From an uncultured Prevotellaceae bacterium (lineage in GTDB: Bacteria; Bacteroidota; Bacteroidia; Bacteroidales; Muribaculaceae): DNA of 64,000 nt. Location of the stretch: positions 163,976-227,975 of the forward strand of contig ONEL01000002.1 of assembly GCA_900316835.1 (NCBI GenBank), given 5' to 3'. The notes under the pieces were generated by a model, which was not told the origin of the DNA, made no database searches, and saw nothing but the letters and a program-made list of their open reading frames with translations. Made by a program: the position numbers and the translations under genes. Positions 43,938 through 54,761 of the stretch are shown in pieces. The stretch's first letter is position 1, and each line of letters opens with the position of its first letter.

Positions 43938-45269
43938 TTATTCGTTACCCAGATTCAAGATGATGTTATAAACAGCGGTAACATCGCTACCGGTGATTTC
44001 GCCGTCGTGGTTAACATCACTGGTGGCAATGTAGGTAGTGTCACCGTAGAGGAGGTAGTTGTACAGAGCTGTAACGTCCGAGCCTGTCCACTCTCCGTCT
44101 TGGTTCACGTCGTCGTAGATGGGTGCTTCCTCATCTTCTACAACCCACATGCACGAGAAAGTGAAGCGGTTGTCGATCTTAGCAATGCGGGTGGTCTCGC
44201 CAGTGGTGATGTCTACCTCATAGAGGGCGGTGTCATACTTGCCGTTGGTCTTCCAGTCGCTATCGGGGAGATTAGCCCAGTTGCCATATTCGTTATAGCC
44301 CATGCCACTGTTGATGAAACCGTTCCAGTACATCTTGTTGGGGTCTTTCTTGCTGAAGCAGGCGCTCTGGCGTTTTGCTTGTGAGCAATAACCGGTGGCA
44401 CCAAGGTCATTGACAACGAGACCTGTAGCAAGATCAAATTCTATCACGTGAGCGCCAGTGAGCTCGCCATCGATGTTGTAGAACTTGCCGTCCTCACCTT
44501 CAACACCAGCTGTAGAACCGCTGGTCATGGCAAATGCACGGCCATCCTTGTTGATTGCAAAAGTAACGTAGTTTTCGTAATATAGACCTGGGGTGATGGG
44601 AGTTACCTGCATAGTCTCAGGGTCGATGGTGCAGATTGCATAACCCGAGTCAATGGTGTCGCCAAAGAAGTCGGGGTCGTTGATAATCTCATCGGGGAGT
44701 TTCACGTCGGTGAGATAGAACAAGCCATAAACCTTGTTGTCCTTGGGGTTAACACACATGCCCGCGCTCTCGAGCCATTCGCCTTTAGCGTGATACTCAC
44801 TTGCCGAGTTGAGCAAGTCGCCGGTTTCGGCATTCCACTTGCGGACGGCAAAGCGCTCGCTGTCCTCTACGTCGTCGCCATTGCGAGAAGTGACGGTAAT
44901 GATAGTGCCATTGGCATTCACGGCACCCGAGTTACCAAACATGAGGTTGAAGTTGTTGGCCCACAAAGCCATGTCGTTGTTAGTGAATTGTCCGTTTGAG
45001 TAAAAATCGCTAATGTTTACAGCAGGCTCTTTGGTGGGAGTAGACAAGCTGTTGCCATCAAGTTCCATGGCGTAGATGCCATTTTCCACCACGAAGATAG
45101 CCTTGCCTAGAGTGGTGTTATAGCCCACGTAGGTGCTATACCAATGGTCGGCATGGTCGTCGTAGCGGTTGTTATTGTACACACCCTTGATCTTGATGGA
45201 ATCGGCGCTGGTAGTAAAACTGCACAGTGCAACGATGGCAAGCACTGCAAGAGTAATTTTCTTAGTCAT
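43938..45269 (-). CDS. Secreted protein with a C-terminal dockerin-like doublet
   Basis: This 443-residue protein has a signal peptide (MTKKITLAVLAIVALCSFTTSADS), a body that looks like a beta-propeller (repeated segments such as AIFVVENGIYAMEL, YAICTIDPETMQVTPITPG, HVIEFDLATGLVVNDLG, YEVDITTGETTRIAKID) and, at the very end, two dockerin-type calcium loops D387-VNQDGEWTGS-D398 and D418-VNHDGEITGS-D429. The start at 45269 replaces a long extension to 45365 that lacks a signal. The function of the propeller is not evident. Confidence 0.86.
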   Translation of the reverse strand: MTKKITLAVLAIVALCSFTTSADSIKIKGVYNNNRYDDHADHWYSTYVGYNTTLGKAIFVVENGIYAMELDGNSLSTPTKEPAVNISDFYSNGQFTNNDMALWANNFNLMFGNSGAVNANGTIITVTSRNGDDVEDSERFAVRKWNAETGDLLNSASEYHAKGEWLESAGMCVNPKDNKVYGLFYLTDVKLPDEIINDPDFFGDTIDSGYAICTIDPETMQVTPITPGLYYENYVTFAINKDGRAFAMTSGSTAGVEGEDGKFYNIDGELTGAHVIEFDLATGLVVNDLGATGYCSQAKRQSACFSKKDPNKMYWNGFINSGMGYNEYGNWANLPDSDWKTNGKYDTALYEVDITTGETTRIAKIDNRFTFSCMWVVEDEEAPIYDDVNQDGEWTGSDVTALYNYLLYGDTTYIATSDVNHDGEITGSDVTAVYNIILNLGNE

Positions 45270-45780
45270 AAAAGAATTAATTAGTTGTTTAGTAAATATT
45301 GATAATTGTGATAATCCAGGTTTATTTAGCAGCGCAAAGTAACAAAAAATATTCCGAATAGCCAAAGAAAAACGATAAATGCCCCATAAAAAGACGATGA
45401 ATCACCTTTTTTTTGGGGGGTATTTTTTTGATGCCTGAAATTTTTGTCCTTTAGGTCATGGCTATTGTAGGGTAGTTATTTATCTTCATTGAGCTTGTGG
45501 TGAAAGTGATAAATTTCTTATATTATATATAATGTGTAGTGCCTTAGTGTTATGGGAGGTGTGGACGGTGACGCTGGTTTGATTTTTTTTTGAAAAAAAT
45601 ATCCGAGGTGCTATAAGTTGTTGAATGGTAGTGGAATAAGCGGTTCTCGGGTGGCTTTTGATGAAAGTTCTTGTGAGATTTTTTTGAAAAAAGTTTCAAG
45701 AAAGTTTTGCCAGTTTAAAAATAATGTCTAACTTTGCAACCGCTTTAGAACCCCCGTGTGGGGTTTTATTGACGGAGAAT
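45270..45780. other. Intergenic region, 511 bases, before the tRNA-tuf cluster
   Basis: AT-rich DNA with only the tRNA promoter at 45706-45736 as a supported element. Several homopolymer runs (T8, G6, T9) occur. Short frames here have no coding character. Confidence 0.6.
45706..45736 (+). promoter_or_regulatory. Promoter of the tRNA-Thr-Tyr-Gly-Thr cluster
   Basis: TTTG (45706-45709), a 19-base spacer and TAACTTTG (45729-45736): a full consensus match, identical in both boxes and spacing to the tRNA-Asp promoter. The start would be about 40 bases before the first tRNA. Confidence 0.8.
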
Positions 45781-45854
45781 GCCTCTTTAGCTCAGTTGGC
45801 CAGAGCACGTGATTTGTAATCTCGGGGTCGTTGGTTCGAATCCGACAAGAGGCT
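45781..45854 (+). tRNA. tRNA-Thr (anticodon TGT)
   Basis: Acceptor GCCTCTT pairs with AAGAGGC; anticodon loop TTTGTAA gives TGT. The anticodon stem has one T-T mismatch, which I recall as usual for this tRNA in Bacteroidales. CCA is not encoded. Confidence 0.95.
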
Positions 45855-45864
45855 CAAAACGAAC

Positions 45865-45944
45865 GGGAAGATCGCATAGTGGCAATTGCGGCGGACTGTA
45901 AATCCGCTCCTTCGGGTTCGGTGGTTCGAGTCCACCTCTTCCCA
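45865..45944 (+). tRNA. tRNA-Tyr (anticodon GTA)
   Basis: Class II tRNA with a long variable arm: acceptor GGGAAGA pairs with TCTTCCC, anticodon stem GCGGA/TCCGC around CTGTAAA (GTA). Discriminator A. Confidence 0.95.
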
Positions 45945-45958
45945 CTCAACTTAATGTT

Positions 45959-46031
45959 GCGGAAGTAGCTCAGTCGATAGAGCATCAGCCTTCCAAGCTG
46001 AGGGCCGCGGGTTTGAGCCCCGTCTTCCGCT
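45959..46031 (+). tRNA. tRNA-Gly (anticodon TCC)
   Basis: Acceptor GCGGAAG pairs with CTTCCGC; anticodon stem TCAGC/GCTGA around CTTCCAA (TCC). Discriminator T. Confidence 0.95.
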
Positions 46032-46047
46032 CAAGAAAATATGGAAT

Positions 46048-46119
<72 letters not shown>

Positions 46120-46260
46120 CTAAAATAAAGACACAATAGCTTCGCTTCTCTAGTCGCGGTGCGTTAACAAGGGCGCTCGTCATGGGGGCGAAGTGAAATG
46201 TGTAATTATGAGCGAAATTTGATAAGTTAATCATTTATAATTTTAGTAACAAGAAAAGTT

Positions 46261-47457
46261 ATGGCAAAAGAGAAATTCGTAAGAACGAAACCGCATGTTA
46301 ACATCGGTACTATTGGTCACGTTGACCACGGTAAAACTACTTTGACCGCCGCTATCACCCTCGTGCTCTCGAAGCAGGGTTATTCTCAGCAGGAGGTTCG
46401 CTCGTTCGATTCTATCGACAACGCACCCGAGGAGAAAGAGCGTGGTATCACTATCAACACTGCACACGTTGAGTATGAGACTGAGAATCGTCACTATGCA
46501 CACGTTGACTGCCCTGGACACGCCGACTATGTGAAGAACATGGTAACTGGTGCTGCTCAGATGGACGGTGCTATTGTAGTTATCGCTGCTACCGACGGTG
46601 TTATGCCACAGACTCGTGAGCACATCCTCTTGGCTCGCCAAGTAAATGTGCCTCGCCTGGTTATCTTCTTGAACAAGTGCGACTCTCCCGATGTTGACGA
46701 GGAGATGATCGAGCTCGTTGAGATGGACGTTCGTGACCTGTTGAGCGAGTATGAGTATGATGGTGAGAACACTCCAGTTATCAAGGGTTCGGCTCTTGGT
46801 GCACTGAATGGTGAGCCCAAGTGGGAGGCGACAGTTCTTGAGCTTATGAAGGCTGTTGACGAGTGGATTCCACTGCCCCCACGTGATATCGACAAGCCAT
46901 TCTTGATGCCTATCGAGGACGTATTCTCTATCACTGGCCGTGGTACTGTTGCTACTGGTCGTATCGAGACTGGTATCATCAAGGTTGGTGACGCTGTGCA
47001 AATCATGGGTCTGGGTGCTGACCTCAAGTCGGTTGTTACCGGTGTTGAGATGTTCCGCAAGCTGCTCGACCAGGGTGAGGCTGGCGATAACGTAGGTCTG
47101 TTGCTGCGTGGTATCGACTACAAGGAGATCAAGCGCGGTATGGTAATCTGCCATCCAGGACTCGTTAAGCCACACGATCACTTCACTGCTTCGGTTTACG
47201 TGCTGAAGAAAGAAGAGGGTGGCCGTCACACTCCATTCCACAACAAGTATCGTCCACAGTTCTACATCCGCACACTCGACGTGACTGGCGAGATCACTCT
47301 GCCAGAGGGTGTAGAGATGGTAATGCCTGGTGACCACGTTGAGATCAACGTTAAGCTCATCACTCCAGTAGCTTGCAGCGAAGGTCTTCGCTTCGCTATC
47401 CGCGAGGGTGGTCGCACCGTTGGTTCTGGTCAAATCACCAAGATCATCGACGATTAA
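46261..47457 (+). CDS. tuf: Elongation factor Tu
   Basis: This 398-residue GTPase delivers aminoacyl-tRNA to the ribosome. The GTP-binding motifs are complete: GHVDHGKTT (19-27), DCPGHADYV and NKCD; RGITI of switch I and the C-terminal [13 protein letters not shown] are as expected. It sits in the usual bacterial context between tRNA genes and secE-nusG. The 140-base leader after tRNA-Thr has no clear TAnnTTTG box, so it may be read through from the tRNA promoter. Confidence 0.99.
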   Translation: MAKEKFVRTKPHVNIGTIGHVDHGKTTLTAAITLVLSKQGYSQQEVRSFDSIDNAPEEKERGITINTAHVEYETENRHYAHVDCPGHADYVKNMVTGAAQMDGAIVVIAATDGVMPQTREHILLARQVNVPRLVIFLNKCDSPDVDEEMIELVEMDVRDLLSEYEYDGENTPVIKGSALGALNGEPKWEATVLELMKAVDEWIPLPPRDIDKPFLMPIEDVFSITGRGTVATGRIETGIIKVGDAVQIMGLGADLKSVVTGVEMFRKLLDQGEAGDNVGLLLRGIDYKEIKRGMVICHPGLVKPHDHFTASVYVLKKEEGGRHTPFHNKYRPQFYIRTLDVTGEITLPEGVEMVMPGDHVEINVKLITPVACSEGLRFAIREGGRTVGSGQITKIIDD

Positions 47458-47529
47458 TCACTTGTGCACAGTGGAAGTCCCTAGCGTGGCATGACGATCA
47501 CGCGGGGAGCCATAATAACATAACAAGAG

Positions 47530-47593
47530 AAACCGGTTGCGCGAGAGCGTGCGCATCAAAGCAAGGTTGCCTTGCGTGACCGGTTTGTTTTTT
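47530..47593 (+). terminator. Branched terminator between tuf and tRNA-Trp
   Basis: The outer stem AAACCGGT (47530-47537) pairs with ACCGGTTT (47579-47586), followed by GTTTTTT. Within it are two complete hairpins, TGCGC/GCGCA (47538-47542 with 47551-47555) and GCAAGG/CCTTGC (47561-47566 with 47570-47575), which gives a three-way junction. Confidence 0.75.
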
Positions 47594-47595
47594 AC

Positions 47596-47668
47596 ACGGG
47601 AATAGTTCAGTTGGTAGAACGACGGTCTCCAAAACCGTAGGTCGTGAGTTCGAGTCTTACTTCCCGTG
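47596..47668 (+). tRNA. tRNA-Trp (anticodon CCA)
   Basis: Acceptor ACGGGAA pairs with TTCCCGT; anticodon stem ACGGT/ACCGT around CTCCAAA (CCA). It lies in the conserved position between tuf and secE, 20 bases before the secE ATG. Confidence 0.96.
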
Positions 47669-47688
47669 CTAATTATCTCAGATTAATA

Positions 47689-47886
47689 ATGAAAAAATAC
47701 AAGTTACTTACGGACATCGAGGAATCTTATAACGAGCTCGTTCATAAGGTTTCTTGGCCAACCAGGAGTGAGCTGGTCAACAGCACGATAGTGGTAATGG
47801 TTGCTTCCATCATTGCCGCACTGATAATCTGGGTTGTTGACTGGGTTATCAACAATATTATGCACCTTATCTATAGCTTGGCTTAA
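47689..47886 (+). CDS. secE: Preprotein translocase subunit SecE
   Basis: This 65-residue protein has the short SecE form: an amphipathic helix (YNELVHKVSWPTRSELVNST) and one membrane helix (about 35-58). It is the small stabilising subunit of the SecYEG channel. The start is ATG 47689; a longer frame would begin inside tRNA-Trp. It precedes nusG as in most bacteria. Confidence 0.96.
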   Translation: MKKYKLLTDIEESYNELVHKVSWPTRSELVNSTIVVMVASIIAALIIWVVDWVINNIMHLIYSLA

Positions 47887-48022
47887 CACTCGCTTCCACA
47901 TTAGTGTTACATGCCAGGTTTTTAAATGAAAGGGTGACATGATGTTGCTCTCACAGAGCGTGTGAATAAACCAATAGTTATTTTTTTCTTCAACGTTTAG
48001 CTTAAGACTTTAAAAGAGATCT

Positions 48023-48577
48023 ATGGCCGAGAACAAGAAACTGCAATGGTACGTGTTGCGTGCCATCTCTGGTAAAGAGGCGAAAGTCAAGGAAATGCTT
48101 GATGCCGCCTGCAAGAATACCGACCTGGGCAAGTATGTGGCTCAGGTGCTGATCCCTACCGAGAAGGTTTATACTACTCGTGGTGGAAAGAAGGTGCTCA
48201 AGGAGCGCAATCTTTTCTCGGGGTATGTGTTCGTTCAGGCTATTTTAAGAGGCGACGTTGAGGATTACTTGCGCAACACCACCAACGTTATTGACTTTGT
48301 GCGCAGTCGTGATGCTAATCGCAAGCCCGAACCCATTCGCGAGAGCGATATAGCGCGCATGCTTAATGCCGCCGAGGGTGAGGAGACTACCGATGATGCT
48401 TCGCCTAACGATTACATCGTGGGTGAGACTGTAAAGGTTAACGACGGACCTTTCAACGGTTTTACCGGAGAAATTGAGGAAGTTAACCGCGAGAAGCGCA
48501 AACTCAAGGTGATGGTTAAGGTGTTTGGTCGCAAGACACCTCTGGAGCTGGATAATTCGCAGGTAACGCGAGAGTGA
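48023..48577 (+). CDS. nusG: Transcription termination/antitermination factor NusG
   Basis: This 184-residue protein has the NusG N-terminal domain (LQWYVLRAISGKEAKVKEML) and a C-terminal KOW motif (VNDGPFNGFTGEIEEVNREKRK). It binds RNA polymerase and links it to Rho or to the ribosome. It lies between secE and rplK. The N-terminal domain carries an insertion of roughly ten residues (DAACKNTDLGKYV) relative to E. coli, usual in Bacteroidota. Confidence 0.97.
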   Translation: MAENKKLQWYVLRAISGKEAKVKEMLDAACKNTDLGKYVAQVLIPTEKVYTTRGGKKVLKERNLFSGYVFVQAILRGDVEDYLRNTTNVIDFVRSRDANRKPEPIRESDIARMLNAAEGEETTDDASPNDYIVGETVKVNDGPFNGFTGEIEEVNREKRKLKVMVKVFGRKTPLELDNSQVTRE

Positions 48578-48659
48578 GAATCTTTTTTGTTACGGGAGAG
48601 GACCACGTATCGCAACTTGTTTATACGTTTAATAAACATTTTAGAAATTTTACAGAACA

Positions 48660-49103
48660 ATGGCTAAAGAAATTGCTGGACAGATCAAATTACAGATTAA
48701 AGGTGGAGCAGCAAACCCTTCACCCCCAGTAGGACCTGCACTTGGTGCTAAGGGTATCAATATCATGGAGTTTTGCAAGCAATTCAATGCCCGCACTCAA
48801 GCTAGCGCCGGTAAAGTGTTGCCAGTGGTTATCACTTACTATGCCGACAAGAGTTTTGACTTCATCGTTAAGACTTCGCCCGCTGCAGTACAGCTGCTCG
48901 ATGCCGCCAAGGTTAAAGGTGGTTCGGGTGAGCCTAACCGCAAGAAGGTGGCTAGCGTAACTTGGGAGCAGATTAAGGCTATCGCCGAGGATAAAATGGC
49001 CGACCTTAACTGCTTCACTCTGGCTTCGGCTATGAGAATGGTGGCTGGTACAGCAAGAAGTATGGGTATCACAGTAAAGGGCGAATTCCCTGAAAACATT
49101 TAA
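48660..49103 (+). CDS. rplK: 50S ribosomal protein L11
   Basis: This 147-residue protein binds the GTPase-associated region of 23S r[26 protein letters not shown] at the N-terminus and SMGITVKG at the end are diagnostic. It is the first of four ribosomal protein genes between nusG and rpoB. Confidence 0.98.
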   Translation: MAKEIAGQIKLQIKGGAANPSPPVGPALGAKGINIMEFCKQFNARTQASAGKVLPVVITYYADKSFDFIVKTSPAAVQLLDAAKVKGGSGEPNRKKVASVTWEQIKAIAEDKMADLNCFTLASAMRMVAGTARSMGITVKGEFPENI

Positions 49104-49118
49104 AACTTCAATTGAACT

Positions 49119-49814
49119 ATGAGTAAACTGACAAAAAATCAAAAGTTAGCAAAAGAGAAGATTGAAGCCGGGAAGAGTTACACCCTACTGGAGGCTGCTG
49201 CTTTGCTGAAGGAGATTACCTTCACTAAGTTTGATGCCTCGGCCGATATCGATGTACGTCTTGGTGTTGACCCCCGTAAGGCCGACCAAAATGTGCGTGG
49301 TGTTGTTTCACTGCCTAACGGAACTGGTAAGACAGTGCGCGTGCTCGTTATGTGTACTGCCGATGCTGAGGCCGCTGCTAAGGAGGCTGGTGCCGACTAT
49401 GTAGGTCTTGACGAGTATATCGACAAGATTAAGGGTGGATGGACCGACGTTGATGTGATCATTACTCAGCCTCAGTGCATGGGTAAGCTGGGTCCCTTGG
49501 GTCGTATCCTGGGTCCCCGTGGCTTGATGCCTAACCCCAAGAGCGGCACTGTAACCCCCGACGTGGCTAAGGCCGTTAAGGAGGTTAAGCAGGGTAAGAT
49601 TGACTTCAAGGTAGACAAGAAGGGTATTGTACACACTTCAATTGGTAGAATGTCGTTCTCTCCTGAGCAAATCAAGGAGAACGCCCAGGCTTTCATCAAC
49701 ACACTGGTGAAACTCAAGCCTAATACTGCCAAGGGTACATATATCAAGAGCATTTATCTTTCTAGTACAATGAGTCCTGGTATCAAGATTGATGTCAAGT
49801 CAATTGACGCTTAA
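49119..49814 (+). CDS. rplA: 50S ribosomal protein L1
   Basis: This 231-residue protein forms the L1 stalk of the large subunit and, in many bacteria, represses its own operon. [10 protein letters not shown] and [19 protein letters not shown] are diagnostic. It follows rplK by 15 bases. Confidence 0.98.
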   Translation: MSKLTKNQKLAKEKIEAGKSYTLLEAAALLKEITFTKFDASADIDVRLGVDPRKADQNVRGVVSLPNGTGKTVRVLVMCTADAEAAAKEAGADYVGLDEYIDKIKGGWTDVDVIITQPQCMGKLGPLGRILGPRGLMPNPKSGTVTPDVAKAVKEVKQGKIDFKVDKKGIVHTSIGRMSFSPEQIKENAQAFINTLVKLKPNTAKGTYIKSIYLSSTMSPGIKIDVKSIDA

Positions 49815-49834
49815 TTTTAATTCAAAAGAAGAAA

Positions 49835-50359
49835 ATGAAGAAGGAAGATAAAGCAAAACAGATTGAAGCAATTAAGCAATTGCTTACCGACTATAGCTGT
49901 GTTTATTTGACCGAGACTACCGCTCTTAACGCCGAGAAGACTGTGGACCTGCGTCGTGCAGCGTTCAAGAACGACGTGAAGATGGTAGTGGTTAAGAACA
50001 CACTGCTCAAGAAGGCCATGGAGCAAATGGATGTTGACTACAGTGGTCTTTATGAAGCCCTGGCTGGTCCCACTACCCTGATGCTGAGCAACACGGGTAA
50101 TGCGCCTGCTAAACTTATCAAGAGTTTCCGTCAGAAGAAAGAGACACTGCCTGCTTTGAAGGCTGCGTTTGTTGAGGAGACAACCTATGTGGGTGCCGAT
50201 CAACTCGACGTGCTCGCAACCATCAAGAGCAAGAACGAACTTATCGCCGACGTTGTGGCTCTGCTGCAATCGCCAGCTAAGAACGTCATCAGCGCTCTGC
50301 AGAGTGGTGGCAATAAGCTGCACGGAATTCTGGAAACATTATCAAATAAAGAAAATTAA
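49835..50359 (+). CDS. rplJ: 50S ribosomal protein L10
   Basis: This 174-residue protein anchors the L7/L12 stalk. It has the N-terminal pattern [27 protein letters not shown] and [11 protein letters not shown]-like [12 protein letters not shown]. Only 20 bases separate it from rplA, so the long L10-binding leader known from E. coli is absent here. Confidence 0.97.
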   Translation: MKKEDKAKQIEAIKQLLTDYSCVYLTETTALNAEKTVDLRRAAFKNDVKMVVVKNTLLKKAMEQMDVDYSGLYEALAGPTTLMLSNTGNAPAKLIKSFRQKKETLPALKAAFVEETTYVGADQLDVLATIKSKNELIADVVALLQSPAKNVISALQSGGNKLHGILETLSNKEN

Positions 50360-50385
50360 TAACAAATCAATTAAATCATACAAAA

Positions 50386-50763
50386 ATGGCAGATTTAAAA
50401 GCTTTTGCAGAACAATTAGTTAATCTTTCAGTTAAGGAAGTAAACGAGCTCGCTCAAATCCTTAAGGATGAATATGGTATTGAACCAGCCGCTGCAGCTG
50501 TTGCAGTTGCTGCAGGTCCTGCCGCTGGTGGTGCTGCTGCCGAGGAGGAGAAGTCTTCTTTCGACGTAGTGCTTAAGGCTGCTGGTGCCGAGAAGCTCAA
50601 AGTTATCAAGCTCGTTAAGGAGCTCACAGGTCTTGGCCTGAAGGACGCTAAGGCTCTCGTTGACAACGCTCCTGGTACCGTTAAGGAAGGTCTCGCTAAG
50701 GCTGAGGCTGAGGGCATGAAGAAACAACTCGAAGAGCTCGGAGCTGAAGTTGAACTTAAATAA
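50386..50763 (+). CDS. rplL: 50S ribosomal protein L7/L12
   Basis: This 125-residue stalk protein has the N-terminal dimerisation helix ([16 protein letters not shown]), an Ala/Gly-rich hinge and the C-terminal factor-binding domain ([25 protein letters not shown]). It is followed by a hairpin that probably attenuates transcription into rpoB. Confidence 0.98.
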   Translation: MADLKAFAEQLVNLSVKEVNELAQILKDEYGIEPAAAAVAVAAGPAAGGAAAEEEKSSFDVVLKAAGAEKLKVIKLVKELTGLGLKDAKALVDNAPGTVKEGLAKAEAEGMKKQLEELGAEVELK

Positions 50764-50787
50764 TACTACCTGTTAATCAGGTATATA

Positions 50788-50827
50788 GGTTAAGAATCCC
50801 AAGAGATTGTCGATTCTTAACCTTTTT
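50788..50827 (+). terminator. Attenuator-like terminator between rplL and rpoB
   Basis: GGTTAAGAATC (50788-50798) pairs with GATTCTTAACC (50812-50822), followed by five T and, a little later, eight T. In this operon a partial terminator at this place lowers rpoBC expression relative to rplJL in many bacteria. Confidence 0.8.
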
Positions 50828-50912
50828 GTGTCTTTTTTTTGGGATGGCGATTGTAAAGAGTTGATTTATAGCGCTTCCCGCAATTTTGAGTTCACCTTAA
50901 TTTTATTTTTCA

Positions 50913-53900
50913 ATGTCAGTTTCCAAATCACAACGCGTAAATTTTGCACGTGTCAAAAATCCTTATCCTTATCCCGATTTTCTTGAGGTGCAATTACAAT
51001 CTTTCAGAGATTTTCTGCAATTAGATACTCCCACAGAGAAAAGAAAAAACGAGGGACTCTATAAAGTGTTTAGCGAGAATTTCCCTATTGCCGACACTCG
51101 CAACAACTTTGTCCTTGAATTCCTTGATTATTTTATTGATCCACCACGCTACACCGTTGAGGAGTGCCTCGACAGGGGATTGACCTATAGTGTCCCCTTG
51201 AAGGCAAAGCTTAAGCTCTACTGTACCGACCCCGATCACGAGGATTTTGCTACAGTAGTGCAGGACGTGTATTTGGGCCCTATCCCTTACATGACCGACA
51301 AGGGAACGTTTGTCATCAATGGTGCTGAGCGCGTGATTGTGTCGCAGTTGCACCGCTCGCCAGGTGTTTTCTTTGGCCAGAGCGTGCATGCTAACGGCAC
51401 TAAGCTCTATTCGGCACGCATTATCCCATTCCGCGGTAGCTGGATTGAGTTTGCAACCGACATCAACAACGTGATGTATGCCTACATCGACCGCAAGAAG
51501 AAATTGCCCGTGACCACGCTGTTGCGCTCAATAGGCCTTGAGACCGATAACGACATCATCAAAATCTTTGGACTGGCCGAAGAAATTAAAGTGAACAAGA
51601 CCAACCTCAAGAAGGCTGTGGGCCGCAAGCTTGCAGCACGTGTCCTGAAATCTTGGAACGAGGACTTCGTTGACGAGGACACTGGCGAGGTGGTTTCTAT
51701 TGAGCGTAACGATGTTGTCGTTGACCGCGACACCATCATCGAGGAGGATAATATTGCCGAGATCCTCGACTCGGGCGTTCAAACTATCCTTCTGCACAAG
51801 GAGGACATCAACACTGGAGAATATCAAATCATTTTCAACACCCTCAACAAGGACGCCTGCAACAGCGAGAAGGAGGCCATCAACTACGTCTATCGCCAGT
51901 TGCGCAACGCCGAGCCACCCGATGATGCTAGCGCCCGTGAGGTGATTAACAACTTGTTCTTCAGCGAGAAGCGTTACGACTTGGGTGATGTGGGCCGTTT
52001 CCGCATCAACAAGAAGCTGGGTCTCACAACCCCCGACGACGTGCGCGTGCTCACCAAGGAAGACATCATCGAGATCATTAAGTATCTCATTGGCCTCATC
52101 AACAGCAAGACCGATGTCGATGATATCGACCACTTGAGCAATCGTCGCGTGCGCACCGTGGGTGAGCAACTTTACAACCAGTTTGGTGTGGGCCTGGCGC
52201 GCATGTCGCGCACCATCCGTGAGCGCATGAATGTGCGTGACAACGAGGTGTTCACTCCCATCGACCTGATTAACGCTAAGACAATCTCGTCGGTTATCAA
52301 CACATTCTTTGGTACCAACGCATTGTCGCAATTTATGGACCAGACCAATCCGCTTGCCGAGATTACTCACAAGCGTCGTATGAGCGCGCTGGGTCCTGGT
52401 GGTCTGTCGCGTGAGCGTGCCGGTTTTGAGGTGCGCGACGTGCACTACACACACTATGGTCGCTTGTGCCCAATCGAGACTCCTGAAGGTCCTAACATTG
52501 GTCTGATTTCATCGCTTTGTATCTATGCAAAGATTAATAAGCTAGGATTTATCGAGACTCCTTACCGCAAGGTTGAGAACTCTAAGGTAAATCTTAATAA
52601 CGAAGAGATCGTTTATCTCACTGCCGAGAGCGAGGAGAGCAATATTATTGCTCAGGGTAATGCTCCGCTCAATGAGGATGGTTCTTTCCAGCGCACACGC
52701 GTAAAAGCTCGCCTCGATGCCGACTTCCCCGTTGTCTCGCCCGACCAAATTTCGCTCATGGACGTCTCGCCACAGCAAATCGCTTCGATTGCTGCCGCTA
52801 TGATTCCATTCCTTGAGCACGATGATGCCAACCGTGCACTGATGGGCGCTAACATGATGCGCCAGGCTGTGCCACTGATGCGTAGCGAGGCTCCAATTGT
52901 GGGCACTGGCATTGAAGCGCGACTGGCATTCGACAGCCGCACTCAAATCCAGGCCGAGGGCACTGGTGTGATTGAATATGTCGACGCCGATGTTATCCGC
53001 ATCCGATATGAGCAAACCGAAGACGAGGCATTCGTTAGCTTCGACGAGCCCGTGAAAGAATATCGACTGCCCAAGTTCCGTAAGACCAACCAGAGCACAA
53101 CTATCGACTTGCGTCCAGTGTGCGACCGTGGTCAGCATGTGGAAAAGGGCGATATCCTCACCGAGGGTTACTCTACCAGCGATGGTGAGCTTGCTCTGGG
53201 TCGCAACCTCAAGGTGGCTTACATGCCATGGAAGGGTTACAACTACGAGGACGCTATCGTGCTCAACGAGCGCATGGTGCGTGAGGATATTCTCACTTCG
53301 GTACACGTCGACGAGTACACTCTTGAGGTGCGTGAGACCAAGCGAGGCATGGAAGAGCTCACCAGCGACATTCCTAACGTTAGTGAGGATGCAACCAAGG
53401 ACCTCGACGAGCGTGGTATCATTCGCGTTGGTGCTCATGTTCAACCGGGCGATATCCTCATTGGTAAAATCACACCTAAGGGCGAGAGCGATCCCACCCC
53501 CGAGGAGAAACTGTTGCGTGCTATCTTTGGCGACAAGGCGGGCGATGTGAAAGATGCCTCGCTCAAGGCTAACCCATCGCTCAAGGGTGTTATCATCAAC
53601 ACACGCCTGTTCACTCGCGCTATCAAGAAGAGAAAAACTAAGGGTGGAGACCCCGTGCTCGACAAGCTCGAGAAAGACTATACCGCACGCCTCGACGAGG
53701 TGAAGAACATGCTCGTGGAAAAACTGCTCATCCTCACCGAGGGCAAGCAGTCGCAGGGCGTGAAGGACTTCCTCGACACCGAGGTTGTGCCCAAGGGCGC
53801 TAACTTTACTGCCGAGGTGCTCAAGAACATCGACTACGACTCGGTGAGCCTGAGCAAGTGGACTGGCGATGCGCACACTAACGACATGATTCGTGCCTGC

Positions 53901-54719
53901 GTGATGAACTATCTGCGCAAGAGCAAGGCCATCGATGCCGAGTTGCGTCGCAAGAAGTTTGACATCTCAATTGGCGATGACCTTCCATCGGGCATCATGC
54001 AGATGGCAAAGGTTTACGTTGCCAAGAAGCGCAAGATTGGCGTGGGTGATAAGATGGCAGGTCGCCATGGTAACAAGGGTATTGTTTCGCGCGTAGTGCG
54101 TCAGGAAGACATGCCTTTCCTTGCCGACGGTACTCCTGTCGACATCGTGCTCAACCCACTGGGTGTGCCTTCGCGTATGAACCTGGGACAGATTTTTGAG
54201 GCTGTGCTAGGCTGGGCAGGACGTGAGCTTGATGTGAAGTTTGCTACTCCCATCTTCGACGGTGCTTCGCTCGACGACCTTAACGAGTGGACCGATAAGG
54301 CTGGGCTGCCACGCGTGGGCAAGACATGGCTCTACGACGGTGGCACTGGTGAGCGTTTCGACCAGCAGGCTACTGTGGGTGTGACTTACATGCTCAAGCT
54401 GGGTCACATGGTAGAAGACAAGATGCACGCTCGTAGCATTGGTCCGTACTCGCTCATCACTCAGCAGCCACTTGGTGGTAAAGCACAGTTTGGTGGTCAG
54501 CGTTTCGGTGAGATGGAGGTTTGGGCTCTTGAGGCCTTTGGCGCTAGCCATGTGCTGCAAGAGATCCTCACCATCAAGAGTGACGATGTAACAGGTCGTA
54601 GCCGTGCCTACGAAGCTATTGTAAAGGGCGACCCAATGCCCACTCCAGGTATCCCCGAATCTCTCAACGTGCTCTTGCATGAGTTGCGTGGATTGTGCTT
54701 AAGTGTCACACTCGATTAA
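50913..54719 (+). CDS. rpoB: DNA-directed RNA polymerase subunit beta
   Basis: This 1268-residue protein is the beta subunit of RNA polymerase; the length is usual for Bacteroidota. The rifampicin cluster I region (about 465-491) reads [12 protein letters not shown] through [13 protein letters not shown], and the residues equivalent to E. coli Q513, D516, H526, R529 and S531 (Q473, D476, H486, R489, S491) are the susceptible type. Later motifs [32 protein letters not shown] and [12 protein letters not shown] are intact. It lies 149 bases after rplL and 42 bases before rpoC. Confidence 0.99.
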   Translation: MSVSKSQRVNFARVKNPYPYPDFLEVQLQSFRDFLQLDTPTEKRKNEGLYKVFSENFPIADTRNNFVLEFLDYFIDPPRYTVEECLDRGLTYSVPLKAKLKLYCTDPDHEDFATVVQDVYLGPIPYMTDKGTFVINGAERVIVSQLHRSPGVFFGQSVHANGTKLYSARIIPFRGSWIEFATDINNVMYAYIDRKKKLPVTTLLRSIGLETDNDIIKIFGLAEEIKVNKTNLKKAVGRKLAARVLKSWNEDFVDEDTGEVVSIERNDVVVDRDTIIEEDNIAEILDSGVQTILLHKEDINTGEYQIIFNTLNKDACNSEKEAINYVYRQLRNAEPPDDASAREVINNLFFSEKRYDLGDVGRFRINKKLGLTTPDDVRVLTKEDIIEIIKYLIGLINSKTDVDDIDHLSNRRVRTVGEQLYNQFGVGLARMSRTIRERMNVRDNEVFTPIDLINAKTISSVINTFFGTNALSQFMDQTNPLAEITHKRRMSALGPGGLSRERAGFEVRDVHYTHYGRLCPIETPEGPNIGLISSLCIYAKINKLGFIETPYRKVENSKVNLNNEEIVYLTAESEESNIIAQGNAPLNEDGSFQRTRVKARLDADFPVVSPDQISLMDVSPQQIASIAAAMIPFLEHDDANRALMGANMMRQAVPLMRSEAPIVGTGIEARLAFDSRTQIQAEGTGVIEYVDADVIRIRYEQTEDEAFVSFDEPVKEYRLPKFRKTNQSTTIDLRPVCDRGQHVEKGDILTEGYSTSDGELALGRNLKVAYMPWKGYNYEDAIVLNERMVREDILTSVHVDEYTLEVRETKRGMEELTSDIPNVSEDATKDLDERGIIRVGAHVQPGDILIGKITPKGESDPTPEEKLLRAIFGDKAGDVKDASLKANPSLKGVIINTRLFTRAIKKRKTKGGDPVLDKLEKDYTARLDEVKNMLVEKLLILTEGKQSQGVKDFLDTEVVPKGANFTAEVLKNIDYDSVSLSKWTGDAHTNDMIRACVMNYLRKSKAIDAELRRKKFDISIGDDLPSGIMQMAKVYVAKKRKIGVGDKMAGRHGNKGIVSRVVRQEDMPFLADGTPVDIVLNPLGVPSRMNLGQIFEAVLGWAGRELDVKFATPIFDGASLDDLNEWTDKAGLPRVGKTWLYDGGTGERFDQQATVGVTYMLKLGHMVEDKMHARSIGPYSLITQQPLGGKAQFGGQRFGEMEVWALEAFGASHVLQEILTIKSDDVTGRSRAYEAIVKGDPMPTPGIPESLNVLLHELRGLCLSVTLD

Positions 54720-54761
54720 GATTTAAAACGTTTTCTCTTTTCATTATAATATTATCGCATA

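Noticed and set aside
45371-45700. Small genes in the region before the tRNA cluster
   Set aside because: Only frames of about 5 to 20 codons, with homopolymers and no recognisable start context.
46120-46260. Structured regulatory leader of tuf
   Set aside because: Only a 6-base pair of arms (CTTCGC and GCGAAG) about 40 bases apart is visible, too weak to call.
46243-47433. 396-codon frame on the strand opposite to tuf
   Set aside because: It mirrors tuf; long antisense frames are expected opposite GC-rich, highly biased genes, and the translation resembles no family.
47644-47688. Earlier start of secE
   Set aside because: It would lie inside tRNA-Trp; ATG 47689 gives the normal SecE length.
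52542-53876. Long minus-strand frame opposite rpoB, with similar ones opposite rpoC
   Set aside because: Shadows of the real genes created by codon bias; no start context, no domain.
50913-54719. Rifampicin-resistance substitution in rpoB
   Set aside because: All cluster I positions checked by eye carry the susceptible residue.
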